Positions 42,646 to 50,424 of a DNA stretch of 64,000 nt are shown here, one piece after another. The notes under the pieces were generated by a model. That model was not told where the DNA came from and made no database searches. It saw only the letters and a list, made by a program, of their open reading frames with translations. A program made the translations under genes and the position numbers. The stretch is from assembly GCF_028736115.1 (NCBI RefSeq), contig NZ_CP117877.1, positions 4,660,187 to 4,724,186 on the forward strand, read 5' to 3'. This stretch comes from Mucilaginibacter sp. KACC 22063. Its GTDB lineage: Bacteria; Bacteroidota; Bacteroidia; Sphingobacteriales; Sphingobacteriaceae. How positions within the stretch are numbered: position 1 is the first letter of the stretch; each line of letters opens with the position of its first letter.

Positions 42646-43953
42646 TCATTCAGCCAATAAAAACGCCTTAAACCCTTCAAAGTCCTTCCCTAATTCAACA
42701 GCGTGTTTAGGTTTATTCTCCAATGCTTTTACACTTTCAGGTACATTAATGGCATCAGCGATTTCCTGTGGAAAAACATCTGGAAATTTGCAGGGATGAG
42801 CGGTTGATAGAAAAACTCCCGTAGCCTCGTTGTCTGCATTGCTTTGCTGATACTGTTTTAAAGCTTTCCAGGCAATGGCGGTATGCGGACAAACCACATA
42901 GTTATATTGATCAAACACCTGCTTTATAGCAGCTGTAGTTTCGTCGTCGTTGTAGCTATAGCCCACTACCTGTTCTTTCAGTTGTTCAGCACTCTCTTTA
43001 AACAAATCGCTGATACGCGCCCAGTTGCTTGGATTGCCCACATCCATCGCGTTCGACAGCGTTTGCACCGATGCTTTAGGCTCATATACGCCTGTTTTTA
43101 AGTAGGCAGGAACAGTATCGTTAGCGTTTGTTGCCGCAATAAATTTTTGTACGGGCAGACCCATTTTCCAGGCTAATAGGCCCGCACCAATGTTACCGAA
43201 ATTGCCGCTTGGTACAGAGAATACAACTTGGTTGATACCCTGGCGCAAAAGCTGCGCATAAGCATTAAAGTAATAAAACGTTTGCGGAATCAACCTGGCT
43301 ATATTAATGGAGTTAGCAGATGTCAGACGGAACTTCTCATTCAGCTCTTTGTCGGTAAATGCCTGTTTAACCAGCGCCTGGCAATCATCAAAAGTGCCAT
43401 CAATTTCCAAAGCCCTGATATTTTGGCCATTGGTAGTTAGTTGCTGCTCCTGTATCTCGCTTACCTTACCTTTGGGATATAGTATGGTTACGCGGGTGTT
43501 TGGCACGCCTAAAAACCCTAATGCCACAGCACCACCGGTATCACCAGATGTGGCTACCAATACATCCAGCTGCTTTTCGCCATCTGCCAGAAAGTAACTC
43601 ATTACGCGGCTCATAAAACGTGCGCCGAAATCTTTAAAAGCTAACGATGGTCCGTGGAAAAGCTCCAGTACAAAAGTTTTATCATCCAGCTTTACAGCAG
43701 GTGCCAAAAAGTTGATCGCATCATGTATAATAGCTTTCAGGTCATCTTGCGGAATGGCATTATCAAGCAATGCATCAGCTACATGAAAAGCTATTTCGGG
43801 TAGTGTGTATTCGTCAAGGTTGTTTAAAAACTTATCAGATAAAACCGGGATTTGCTCGGGCATGTATAAACCCCTGTCCTGTGGCATACTGTTAAAAACA
43901 GCATCTTTAAATTCAACCTGGTGCGATGTATCGTTGGTGCTATAGAAATTCAT
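42646..43953 (-). CDS. thrC: Threonine synthase
   Basis: 435 residues. PLP fold type II: FSTNDTSHQVEF-like N-terminus, FHGPSLAFKDFGARFMSR with the PLP lysine (FKDFGA), VATSGDTGGAVALGF, TILYPKGKVSEIQEQQLTT, SVPSGNFGNIGAGLLAWKMG. It converts O-phosphohomoserine to threonine. Last gene of thrA-thrB-thrC; the 149-bp gap to thrB holds a REP-like palindrome and a solo heptamer arm. Confidence 0.95.
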   Translation of the reverse strand: MNFYSTNDTSHQVEFKDAVFNSMPQDRGLYMPEQIPVLSDKFLNNLDEYTLPEIAFHVADALLDNAIPQDDLKAIIHDAINFLAPAVKLDDKTFVLELFHGPSLAFKDFGARFMSRVMSYFLADGEKQLDVLVATSGDTGGAVALGFLGVPNTRVTILYPKGKVSEIQEQQLTTNGQNIRALEIDGTFDDCQALVKQAFTDKELNEKFRLTSANSINIARLIPQTFYYFNAYAQLLRQGINQVVFSVPSGNFGNIGAGLLAWKMGLPVQKFIAATNANDTVPAYLKTGVYEPKASVQTLSNAMDVGNPSNWARISDLFKESAEQLKEQVVGYSYNDDETTAAIKQVFDQYNYVVCPHTAIAWKALKQYQQSNADNEATGVFLSTAHPCKFPDVFPQEIADAINVPESVKALENKPKHAVELGKDFEGFKAFLLAE

Positions 43954-43980
43954 TTTATTTGGCGTTCGGATTTTCGATAA

Positions 43981-44060
43981 TATGTCATTGCGAGCGGTAG
44001 CGTGGCAATCTCTTCAACTTCTATGAGATTGCTTCATCATTCTTCTTCGCAATGACAATA
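43981..44060. repeat. REP-like palindrome R3 (TGTCATTGCGAGCGG type)
   Basis: TATGTCATTGCG at the left and CGCAATGACAATA at the right, with GGCAATCTC and GAGATTGC as inner partners. Different core from R1/R2. Between thrB and thrC, in the operon. Confidence 0.7.
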
Positions 44061-44070
44061 TGATTTTGAA

Positions 44071-44098
44071 TTGTGTCTTTTCTCTTATTTCTTGTCTC
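44071..44098 (-). repeat. Solo heptamer arm
   Basis: On minus, four exact 7-mers (GAGACAA, GAAATAA, then GAGAAAA and GACACAA) directly after the thrB stop (44103). No matching second arm is seen; the REP-like R3 sits where it would be expected. Confidence 0.5.
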
Positions 44099-44102
44099 TC
44101 AC

Positions 44103-45104
44103 TCAGCCCAGTATCTTTGGCCCGTTATCATTAATTTTTGAGACATAAGCCTGTGAGTTAATTTTTATAGCGGTTAAGTGTTCCTGCACCTTTTGGGTAA
44201 TCAGGTGAGCGGTTTGCTCGTTACGCGCAAAGGCAAATACCGAAGGGCCAGAGCCGGAAATACCAAAACTTACAGCCCCTGCATCCATTGCCAGTTTGCG
44301 TAGCTTGTAAAAGTCGGGGATCAGCATGGCGCGTACCGGTTCAATTAGCACATCCTCCATACTGCGTCCAATCAGGTCAATATCGTTGGTATAAAGTCCA
44401 CTTACCAAACCGGCAATGTTTCCCCATTGAGTAACGGCATCTTCAAGTAATACTTTATTGCGGATAATTTGGCGTGCTTCGCGGGTAGGCACATCAACAT
44501 CCGGGAATACAATGGCACAAAACAATTCTTTAGGGTGCGGCAGACGGATCACATCCAGTGGTCGGTAACTACGGATCAAAACAAAACCACCCATTAAAGC
44601 AGGGGCAACATTATCTGCATGGCCGTGGCCACATGCCAGCTCCTCTCCTTTCATGGCAAAAGGCAATAGTTTTTCGGGTGAGGAATCATCGCCCATTAAC
44701 GTCTTAATGGCATATAAACCTGCAACCGTGCTTGCCGAACTTGAGCCCAGGCCGCTGCCAATCGGCATTTTTTTATGCAATTCAATATCAAGGCCAATAT
44801 CCGGCCGGCCAATGCTGTTCAGATAATGCTGAACGCTTACGCTTACAGTATTTTTCAGTGGGTTCATCGGCAACTTGCCATTATCCCCCGTAATTTTGCT
44901 GATGGTAATTCCCGAACGGTTTTTAAGGCGCATAATTACCTCGTCGCCGGGTGCATCAACAGCAAAACCCAGTACATCAAACCCGCAAACTACGTTTGCA
45001 ACGGTAGCGGGCGCAAAAACGTGTACGCTTGGCGCAATAGCTTTTGCATTAGCAGGTAATGACTTATCCCGCTTACTACCTTTAACATTTAATTCAGCAC
45101 TCAT
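44103..45104 (-). CDS. thrB: Homoserine kinase
   Basis: 333 residues from ATG 45104; the frame extends to 45146 but its extra N-terminus is unlike the family. GHMP kinase motifs: VFAPATVANVVCGFDVLGFA, KKMPIGSGLGSSSASTVAGL (ATP loop), CGHGHADNVAPALMGGFVLI, AVSFGISGSGPSVFAF. It phosphorylates homoserine for ThrC. Second gene of the thr operon, 84 bp after thrA. Confidence 0.95.
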   Translation of the reverse strand: MSAELNVKGSKRDKSLPANAKAIAPSVHVFAPATVANVVCGFDVLGFAVDAPGDEVIMRLKNRSGITISKITGDNGKLPMNPLKNTVSVSVQHYLNSIGRPDIGLDIELHKKMPIGSGLGSSSASTVAGLYAIKTLMGDDSSPEKLLPFAMKGEELACGHGHADNVAPALMGGFVLIRSYRPLDVIRLPHPKELFCAIVFPDVDVPTREARQIIRNKVLLEDAVTQWGNIAGLVSGLYTNDIDLIGRSMEDVLIEPVRAMLIPDFYKLRKLAMDAGAVSFGISGSGPSVFAFARNEQTAHLITQKVQEHLTAIKINSQAYVSKINDNGPKILG

Positions 45105-45118
45105 ATTGAATTTTTTAT

Positions 45119-45179
45119 GACAAGATTGCCTGACTATGTCTTGCAATTACAAACAATCTTGTTTCTTCGCTTCTGGCTC
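45119..45179. repeat. Decayed inverted repeat between thrA and thrB, heptamer-like
   Basis: ACAAGATTG (from 45120) and CAATCTTGT (to 45162) pair perfectly. The right arm continues on minus as GAAACAA preceded by GAAGCGAA, an almost 7-bp register. I rate it as a degraded relative of the heptamer hairpins. Confidence 0.4.
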
Positions 45180-45188
45180 TTATTTATA

Positions 45189-47639
45189 TTAATTAGCCCC
45201 TACGTTTATCAGGTCGGCAAATACACCGGCGGCAGTTACTTCGGCACCTGCACCAGGGCCTTTAACTACCATTGGCCGCTCATAATACCTGTCTGTTGTA
45301 AAGGCAATGATATTATCCGCACCAGACATCATGTAAAATGGATGTGAATCATCAACCATTTGCAGGCTGATCGCCGCTTTACCGTTCTCCAGCTTGCCCA
45401 CGTAGCGCAATACTTTTTTCTCTTTCTCTGCCTTGTTTTTCAGGTTAGTGAAATAAGCCTCCTCTTTTTTAAGCGCAGCATAAAACGCATCTACTGTTTG
45501 TGCATCAATGCATGATTGCGGCAGTATCGGTTCAATCACCACATCTGATGCTTCCATTGCATAGCCGGCATCACGGGCAAGGATCAGCATCTTACGCATA
45601 AAGTCTGTTCCGCGAAGGTCGTCGCGTGGGTCTGGTTCTGTGTAGCCTTTCTCCTGCGCCATTTTTACCACATCATGGAAACTGGCATCACCTTTAAAGT
45701 TGTTGAAGATAAAGGAAATGGTTCCTGATAATATGGCTTCCATACGCTGCACCCGGTCGCCGCTGATCATCAGGTCTTTCAATGTACGGATGATAGGCAA
45801 GCCTGCACCCACATTAGTTTCATAAAAGAAATCAACACCATGATACAGTGCATTATCTTTAAAGCTGCGGTATTGGCTGTAGGATGATGAGTTGCCTATC
45901 TTATTACAGGTTACCACCGAAATATTAGCCTTAAACAGATCGTTGTAAAAGGTAACCGGAAGCGGACTTGCCGTATTATCAACAAACACACAATTAGGCA
46001 GGTTCATGCTGATTACGCGGTCGATAAACGCTTTCAGTTCTGCCGGTTCGCCTTTTTCGTTAAGCGTTTGCTCCCAATTATCTAAAGACAGGCCATCACT
46101 GTCAAACAGCATTTTACGGGTATTGCCAATGCCTGCTACTTTAACCTGTATACTGTTATTGTCGCGCAGGTATTGGCTATGCTGGTTAAGCTGTTTAAAC
46201 AGCGTTTTACCGATATTACCTGTGCCCAGACAAAAAGCGTTCAGCGTCTTGTTAAGCTGGGTAAAGAAAGCATCATGCACGGCATTTAGCGCTTTTGCTA
46301 AATCAACCGACGAAATGATCACCGAGATATTATACTCTGACGACCCCTGCGCAATGGCGCGCACATTGATACCGTTACGACCCAGGGCATGGAACAGCTT
46401 GCCCGATACACCCAGCGTTTGTTTCATGCGTTCGCCAACTACCGCTAATACCGATAGGTTATTTTCAATAACAGGCGCTTCCAGCTTATTGGCCTGCAAT
46501 TCCAGTTCAAACTCCTGCTCCATTAAAGCCTTAGCTTTAGGTGCATCAGCGGGGTTAACCGCAAAGGTAATCGTATGCTCTGATGATGATTGCGTAATTA
46601 ATACCACGTTAATACGCTCACGGGCAAACAGGGAGAATAATCTACCGCTGAAACCGGCCTTACCCACCATACCGCTACCGGTTAAGTTAAGTACGCTGAT
46701 TTCATTAATGGAAGATATACCCTTTATTGGCAACCTCGACTCTTTATTTTCTGAACTTATCACCGTACCCTCAAAACTCAGGTCGAACGTATTTTTAATA
46801 ACAATCGGGATCTTTTTCAGGAATACCGGGATCATTGTTGGCGGATAGATCACCTTTGCGCCGAAGTAGGAAAGCTCCATCGCCTCAGTATAAGTAAGGT
46901 CATTTAATGAAAATGCCTTTTTCACGATGCGTGGGTCAGCTGTCATCATACCGTTAACATCCGTCCATATTTCAACTGACGATGCATTAAGCGCAGCACC
47001 GAAGATAGCCGCAGTGTAATCACTGCCGCCACGGCCAAGTGTAGTAGCCTGCCCGGCATCGTTACTGGCAATAAAACCGGTTACTATTAATACTTTGTCC
47101 TTATTGGCCTGCCTGAATAAGCGGATCAGGTTTTCCGTTAATTCTGTGTCTACTTTTGCCTGGCCGAAGGCGTTATCTGTTTTAATTAGTTCGGTTGCAT
47201 CTACATATAATACATCGCTGATGTATTGCAGCGCGACACGGCTAATCATTAATGCCGAGCAACGTTCGCCATAGCTTAATATCTGGTCGCGGGTTTTAGG
47301 TGTAAGTTCGCGCAACACGAAAACGCCTTGCAACAGGTCTTCCAGCTCATTAAAATAAATTTTAAGGCGGGTTAACAGCGGATTTTGCTGCTGAATATCT
47401 AACAGCTCTTTTACAGCGTTAAAGTGGCGCAGCTCAAGCTCGGCAAGCTGTGCGGTAAAATCATGCCCTTGTGCAGCATTCTCTGCCATAGCAGCAAGCA
47501 GGTTGGTAACGCCGCTCATGGCCGATATAACAGCAACAGGTTTTTCCTTTGCCTGGCTTTCATCTTTTAAAATACCGATCAGCGTCCTTATACTTTCTGC
47601 TGACCCTACCGAGGTACCCCCGAATTTTAATACTTTCAT
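45189..47639 (-). CDS. thrA: Bifunctional aspartokinase/homoserine dehydrogenase
   Basis: 816 residues. Aspartokinase N-terminus (VLKFGGTSVGSAESI, TLGRGGSDYTAAIFGAAL), two ACT regulatory domains (~305-460), then homoserine dehydrogenase with its NAD(P) loop CLGTGNIGKTLFKQL, and later YETNVGAGLPIIRTL, GTISFIFNNF, PRDDLRGTDFMRKMLILAR. It carries out the first and third steps from aspartate to threonine, with Thr feedback expected at the ACT domains. First gene of thrABC, with an attenuator just upstream. Confidence 0.96.
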   Translation of the reverse strand: MKVLKFGGTSVGSAESIRTLIGILKDESQAKEKPVAVISAMSGVTNLLAAMAENAAQGHDFTAQLAELELRHFNAVKELLDIQQQNPLLTRLKIYFNELEDLLQGVFVLRELTPKTRDQILSYGERCSALMISRVALQYISDVLYVDATELIKTDNAFGQAKVDTELTENLIRLFRQANKDKVLIVTGFIASNDAGQATTLGRGGSDYTAAIFGAALNASSVEIWTDVNGMMTADPRIVKKAFSLNDLTYTEAMELSYFGAKVIYPPTMIPVFLKKIPIVIKNTFDLSFEGTVISSENKESRLPIKGISSINEISVLNLTGSGMVGKAGFSGRLFSLFARERINVVLITQSSSEHTITFAVNPADAPKAKALMEQEFELELQANKLEAPVIENNLSVLAVVGERMKQTLGVSGKLFHALGRNGINVRAIAQGSSEYNISVIISSVDLAKALNAVHDAFFTQLNKTLNAFCLGTGNIGKTLFKQLNQHSQYLRDNNSIQVKVAGIGNTRKMLFDSDGLSLDNWEQTLNEKGEPAELKAFIDRVISMNLPNCVFVDNTASPLPVTFYNDLFKANISVVTCNKIGNSSSYSQYRSFKDNALYHGVDFFYETNVGAGLPIIRTLKDLMISGDRVQRMEAILSGTISFIFNNFKGDASFHDVVKMAQEKGYTEPDPRDDLRGTDFMRKMLILARDAGYAMEASDVVIEPILPQSCIDAQTVDAFYAALKKEEAYFTNLKNKAEKEKKVLRYVGKLENGKAAISLQMVDDSHPFYMMSGADNIIAFTTDRYYERPMVVKGPGAGAEVTAAGVFADLINVGAN

Positions 47640-47654
47640 GATAGTGGTTAAAAC

Positions 47655-47688
47655 AAAAGCGCCTTCCCCGTTTCTGGAGGAAGGCGCC
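47655..47688 (-). terminator. Attenuator terminator of the thr operon
   Basis: Minus strand: GGCGCCTTCCTCC (47688-47676) pairs with GGGGAAGGCGC (47669-47659) with one bulge, then TTTTGTTTT. It ends about 11 nt before thrA ATG. Its 5' arm segment CTTCCTCC is complementary to GGAGGAAG (47735-47728) at the end of the leader ORF, providing an antiterminator. Confidence 0.85.
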
Positions 47689-47723
47689 TTGTGGTTTATC
47701 TTTTTATTTTTTACACCATACGG

Positions 47724-47792
47724 TTATCTTCCTCCATGCTTACGGCATGTGGTAATAATAATCGCTGTAATAATGGTGTTGTTAATAATCAC
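47724..47792 (-). CDS. thrL: thr operon leader peptide
   Basis: 22 codons from GTG 47792 to TAA 47724, too short for standard ORF lists. The peptide has seven Ile and four Thr, with runs III and TT, and ends TTCRKHGGR. That composition is the hallmark of a Thr/Ile attenuator. GGA GGA AG codons near its stop form the antiterminator strand; a ribosome reaching the stop would cover them and let the terminator fold. Start is inferred (no in-frame ATG; TAA closes the frame 7 codons upstream). Confidence 0.7.
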   Translation of the reverse strand: MIINNTIITAIIITTCRKHGGR

Positions 47793-47889
47793 TTTTGTTG
47801 TTCTGTCTTGTTAATGAGCGTAAAATAAGCTTAAAATTTAAAATTATGCAAGACAATTCGTTTTTATTTTTTCGCCCTGCTAAGTTTCG

Positions 47890-47897
47890 TACTTTTG
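47890..47897 (+). promoter_or_regulatory. -7 element directly before rsgA
   Basis: TACTTTTG matches TAnnTTTG. The ATG begins 7 nt later, so the mRNA would have almost no leader. Confidence 0.55.
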
Positions 47898-47904
47898 ATA
47901 CCCT

Positions 47905-48825
47905 ATGCAGGGATTGGTAACAAAGTCGACAGGAAGCTGGTATCAGGTACAAACGCCCGAAGGCGAAGTGATTGACTGCCGTATTAAGGGCAAGTTTCGC
48001 ATTAAGGGCATCACTACCACCAACCCCATTGCTGTTGGCGACCGTGTTGATATTGAAATGGAACCCGGCCAGGATAATGGTGTAATTACTAAACTGCACG
48101 ACCGCAAAAATTACATTATCCGTAAATCTATCAACTTATCTAAACAGGCGCAGATCATCGCGGCCAATCTCGATCAGGCTTTCCTGGTGGTAACACTTGC
48201 CTCGCCGCGTACCTCGCTTGGTTTTATAGACCGTTTCCTGGTAACTGCTGAAGCTTATGATATTCCGGCACGCTTAGTATTTAACAAACTTGACCTTTTT
48301 AGTGAAGAAGGTTTAGAAATCTTAGCTGAATATAAAGCCATATATGAAAACATTGGCTATCCTTGTTTTGATGTATCTGCTTTAAAACACTGGGGAATTG
48401 ATGTTTTAAAGAATGAATTAGCTGACAAAGTTTCGCTTTTTTCGGGACATTCAGGCGTAGGGAAGTCAAGCTTAATGAATGCTTTATTACCTGAACTTGA
48501 ATTGCGCACTAACGAAATTTCTGAATGGAGCGACAAGGGCATGCACACCACAACATTTGCTGAAATGTTTAATGTACCGGGCGGCGGCTTTATTATAGAT
48601 ACTCCCGGGATTCGCGAATTAGGTGTAATAGACATAGAACAGCAAGAGCTTGGCCACTTTTTTCCTGAAATGCGTGAACGCATGCACGATTGCCGCTTTA
48701 ACAATTGCCGCCACATTAACGAGCCTGGCTGCGCGGTATTAAAAGCTTTGGAAGAAGGCGAAATTGAACCATCGCGATATGATAGCTACCTGAGTATTTA
48801 TCATGGAAACGATACCCGTGCTTAG
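47905..48825 (+). CDS. rsgA: Ribosome small-subunit-dependent GTPase A
   Basis: 306 residues. N-terminal OB fold (VTKSTGSWYQVQTPEGEVIDCRIKGKFR), circularly permuted GTPase with G4 VFNKLDLF before G1 GHSGVGKSSLMNAL and G3 DTPGIRELG, and a C-terminal zinc site (HDCRFNNCRHINEPGCAV). It acts late in 30S assembly. Divergent from the thr operon, convergent with fau (2 bp between). Confidence 0.95.
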   Translation: MQGLVTKSTGSWYQVQTPEGEVIDCRIKGKFRIKGITTTNPIAVGDRVDIEMEPGQDNGVITKLHDRKNYIIRKSINLSKQAQIIAANLDQAFLVVTLASPRTSLGFIDRFLVTAEAYDIPARLVFNKLDLFSEEGLEILAEYKAIYENIGYPCFDVSALKHWGIDVLKNELADKVSLFSGHSGVGKSSLMNALLPELELRTNEISEWSDKGMHTTTFAEMFNVPGGGFIIDTPGIRELGVIDIEQQELGHFFPEMRERMHDCRFNNCRHINEPGCAVLKALEEGEIEPSRYDSYLSIYHGNDTRA

Positions 48826-48827
48826 TA

Positions 48828-49397
48828 TCAGAATTGATGAATTTTATCTGGTGTGACGCAGGTATGCAATTTAATATCGTACTGATCTACATCTTCCAAC
48901 TCATCCACTGGTTCAAATAAAGACAGGCCGATAAATTTACATGCGGGTTTACATTGCGTCATATACCTGTCGTAAAAGCCTTTACCGTAGCCTGCGCGGT
49001 ACCCCTGCTTATCAAATGCCAGCAATGGGACAAGCATCCTATCAATCTGATCTGCTGAAATCTGATTACCTGCAACCGGCTCTGATATGCCGAAATCATT
49101 TATCGCCATTTGCAAATCGGCATCGTCTACAAAGCTTTGCATAGAAAGATCTGCAAAGTTGGTTTGGGGATAAACGAGCTTGATTTGAGGATGAGTAGTT
49201 CGCAGCCAATCGCTTATCAGTGTAGTATCCGGCTCTCTTCGGTTCCTGATCGGAATAAATGTATGCAGATACTTGACTTTAGAAAAATCTACTTGCTGAA
49301 ATTGGTGCAGCAGCCTCCGGTTAAGCATTTCATAATCAGCATCAGAAAGCTCTTTTCGCTTTTTAAGATAGATTTCACGGGCTTGTTGTTTTTTCAT
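48828..49397 (-). CDS. 5-formyltetrahydrofolate cyclo-ligase
   Basis: 189 residues. Family motifs: LKKRKELSDADYEMLNRRL, YLHTFIPIRNRREPDT, LVPLLAFDKQGYRAGYGKGFYDRYM, KFIGLSLFEPVDEL. It converts 5-formyl-THF to 5,10-methenyl-THF with ATP (fau/ygfA/MTHFS). The YGKGFYDRY motif is diagnostic. Confidence 0.92.
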   Translation of the reverse strand: MKKQQAREIYLKKRKELSDADYEMLNRRLLHQFQQVDFSKVKYLHTFIPIRNRREPDTTLISDWLRTTHPQIKLVYPQTNFADLSMQSFVDDADLQMAINDFGISEPVAGNQISADQIDRMLVPLLAFDKQGYRAGYGKGFYDRYMTQCKPACKFIGLSLFEPVDELEDVDQYDIKLHTCVTPDKIHQF

Positions 49398-49404
49398 ATA
49401 ACAA

Positions 49405-49461
49405 CTAAAGTAGTTGCTCCAACTGTTCTTTCAGGATTGAAACGCTATCTGACCGGCTCAT
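49405..49461 (-). CDS. 18-codon ORF coupled to the MNT gene (possible remnant)
   Basis: ATG at 49461 overlaps the MNT stop in an ATGA junction and runs 18 codons (MSRSDSVSILKEQLEQLL) to TAG 49405. It sits where a HEPN (HepT) partner often begins, but only this stub exists before fau starts. It could be a truncated partner or chance. Confidence 0.3.
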   Translation of the reverse strand: MSRSDSVSILKEQLEQLL

Positions 49462-49745
49462 AGAATGGAAATTGCAGATTGCATTACTTCATTTCTAATT
49501 GAAGTTTTTAAAGCTTGAAACTCAACGATATCAACTTTTCGGTTTGTTTGCCTCGAGATTTCACTTTCAAGCTGAAGCATGCTAAATAATGTAAACCCTT
49601 CTGATGGCTCAATTAAAAGGTCAATATCGCTTTCTAAAGTTTCTGAACCCTTAGCTACAGATCCAAAAATAGCAGCACGCTTAATGTCAAACCGTTTTAA
49701 CACAGGTACTATGATATCTTTATATTGCTGCAAGCCCATATTCAA
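49458..49745 (-). CDS. MNT-type minimal nucleotidyltransferase (MntA-like)
   Basis: 95 residues, Pol-beta fold: KRAAIFGSVAKGSETLESDIDLLIEP (GSxxxG and DxD with the third acidic residue in KVDIVEF). In HEPN/MNT toxin-antitoxin pairs MntA adenylylates the HepT RNase. No full HEPN gene is adjacent here; only an 18-codon ORF starts in its stop codon. More AT-rich than neighbours. Confidence 0.85.
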   Translation of the reverse strand: MNMGLQQYKDIIVPVLKRFDIKRAAIFGSVAKGSETLESDIDLLIEPSEGFTLFSMLQLESEISRQTNRKVDIVEFQALKTSIRNEVMQSAISIL

Positions 49746-49763
49746 ATATACATTTAAAAAGAA

Positions 49764-49790
49764 AAAGCCCCTTATAATAAGGAGCTTTCC
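49764..49790 (-). terminator. Intrinsic terminator of efp
   Basis: AAAGCCCCTTA and TAAGGAGCTTT pair with one mismatch; on minus a T-rich run (TTTTTCTTTTT) follows. Confidence 0.75.
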
Positions 49791-49808
49791 TGTATGGTGT
49801 TTTTAATC

Positions 49809-50372
49809 TTAGCTTCTCACACGCTCAACATAAGCACCGGTAGAAGTATCTACTTTTACCTTGTCGCCAATGTTAATGAATAACGGAACGCGAATTTCGG
49901 CACCGGTTTCAACAGTCGCGCTTTTAAGCGCGTTGGTTGATGTATCACCTTTAACAGCAGGTTCAGTATAAGTGATTTCTAACTCTGCCGATGCAGGTGC
50001 TTTAGCCATAATTGGCTCGCCGCTTTCAAAAGCCACAATTACATTGCTGCCTTCTTTTAAGAATTTAACGCCGTTACCAAATAAAAATTTAGGCACGTTA
50101 AATTGCTCATAGCTGGCATTGTCCATAATTACAAGGTCGTTGCCGTCTTCGTATAAGTATTGATAATCACTGGTTTCAACACGGGCAATTTCCACCTCTT
50201 CGTCTGTACGGAAACGGTATTCAACCAGTTTACCTGATTTAACGTTACGCATACGCGCCTGGTAAAATGCACGCAGGTTACCTGGCGTACGGTGAATAAA
50301 CTCTTCTACCTGCACTAATTCTCCGTTGAAACGAAGAATGTTGCCGTTCTTTATTTCTGATGCTTTTGACAT
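49809..50372 (-). CDS. efp: Elongation factor P with unusual tip loop
   Basis: 187 residues, three beta domains: KNGNILRFNGELVQVEEFIH, KLVEYRFRTDEEVEI, YLYEDGNDLVIMDNASYEQF, EITYTEPAVKGDT, GAEIRVPLFINIGDKVKVDT. EF-P eases translation of polyproline. The tip is TPGNLRAF where E. coli has KPGKGQAF; the modified K34 position is N32 here. That removes the usual lysine and the EarP-type arginine. The rest of the protein looks intact. Confidence 0.95.
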   Translation of the reverse strand: MSKASEIKNGNILRFNGELVQVEEFIHRTPGNLRAFYQARMRNVKSGKLVEYRFRTDEEVEIARVETSDYQYLYEDGNDLVIMDNASYEQFNVPKFLFGNGVKFLKEGSNVIVAFESGEPIMAKAPASAELEITYTEPAVKGDTSTNALKSATVETGAEIRVPLFINIGDKVKVDTSTGAYVERVRS

Positions 50373-50424
50373 AATCTGTTATTGAGGCGCAAACTTATGG
50401 ACTTACATCCAAACAATCAAGCAG

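Noticed and set aside
46006..46848. Plus-strand open frame of 280 codons opposite thrA
   Set aside because: It lies wholly within the well-conserved thrA, has Ser/Leu-rich composition typical of antisense frames, and shows no family motif.
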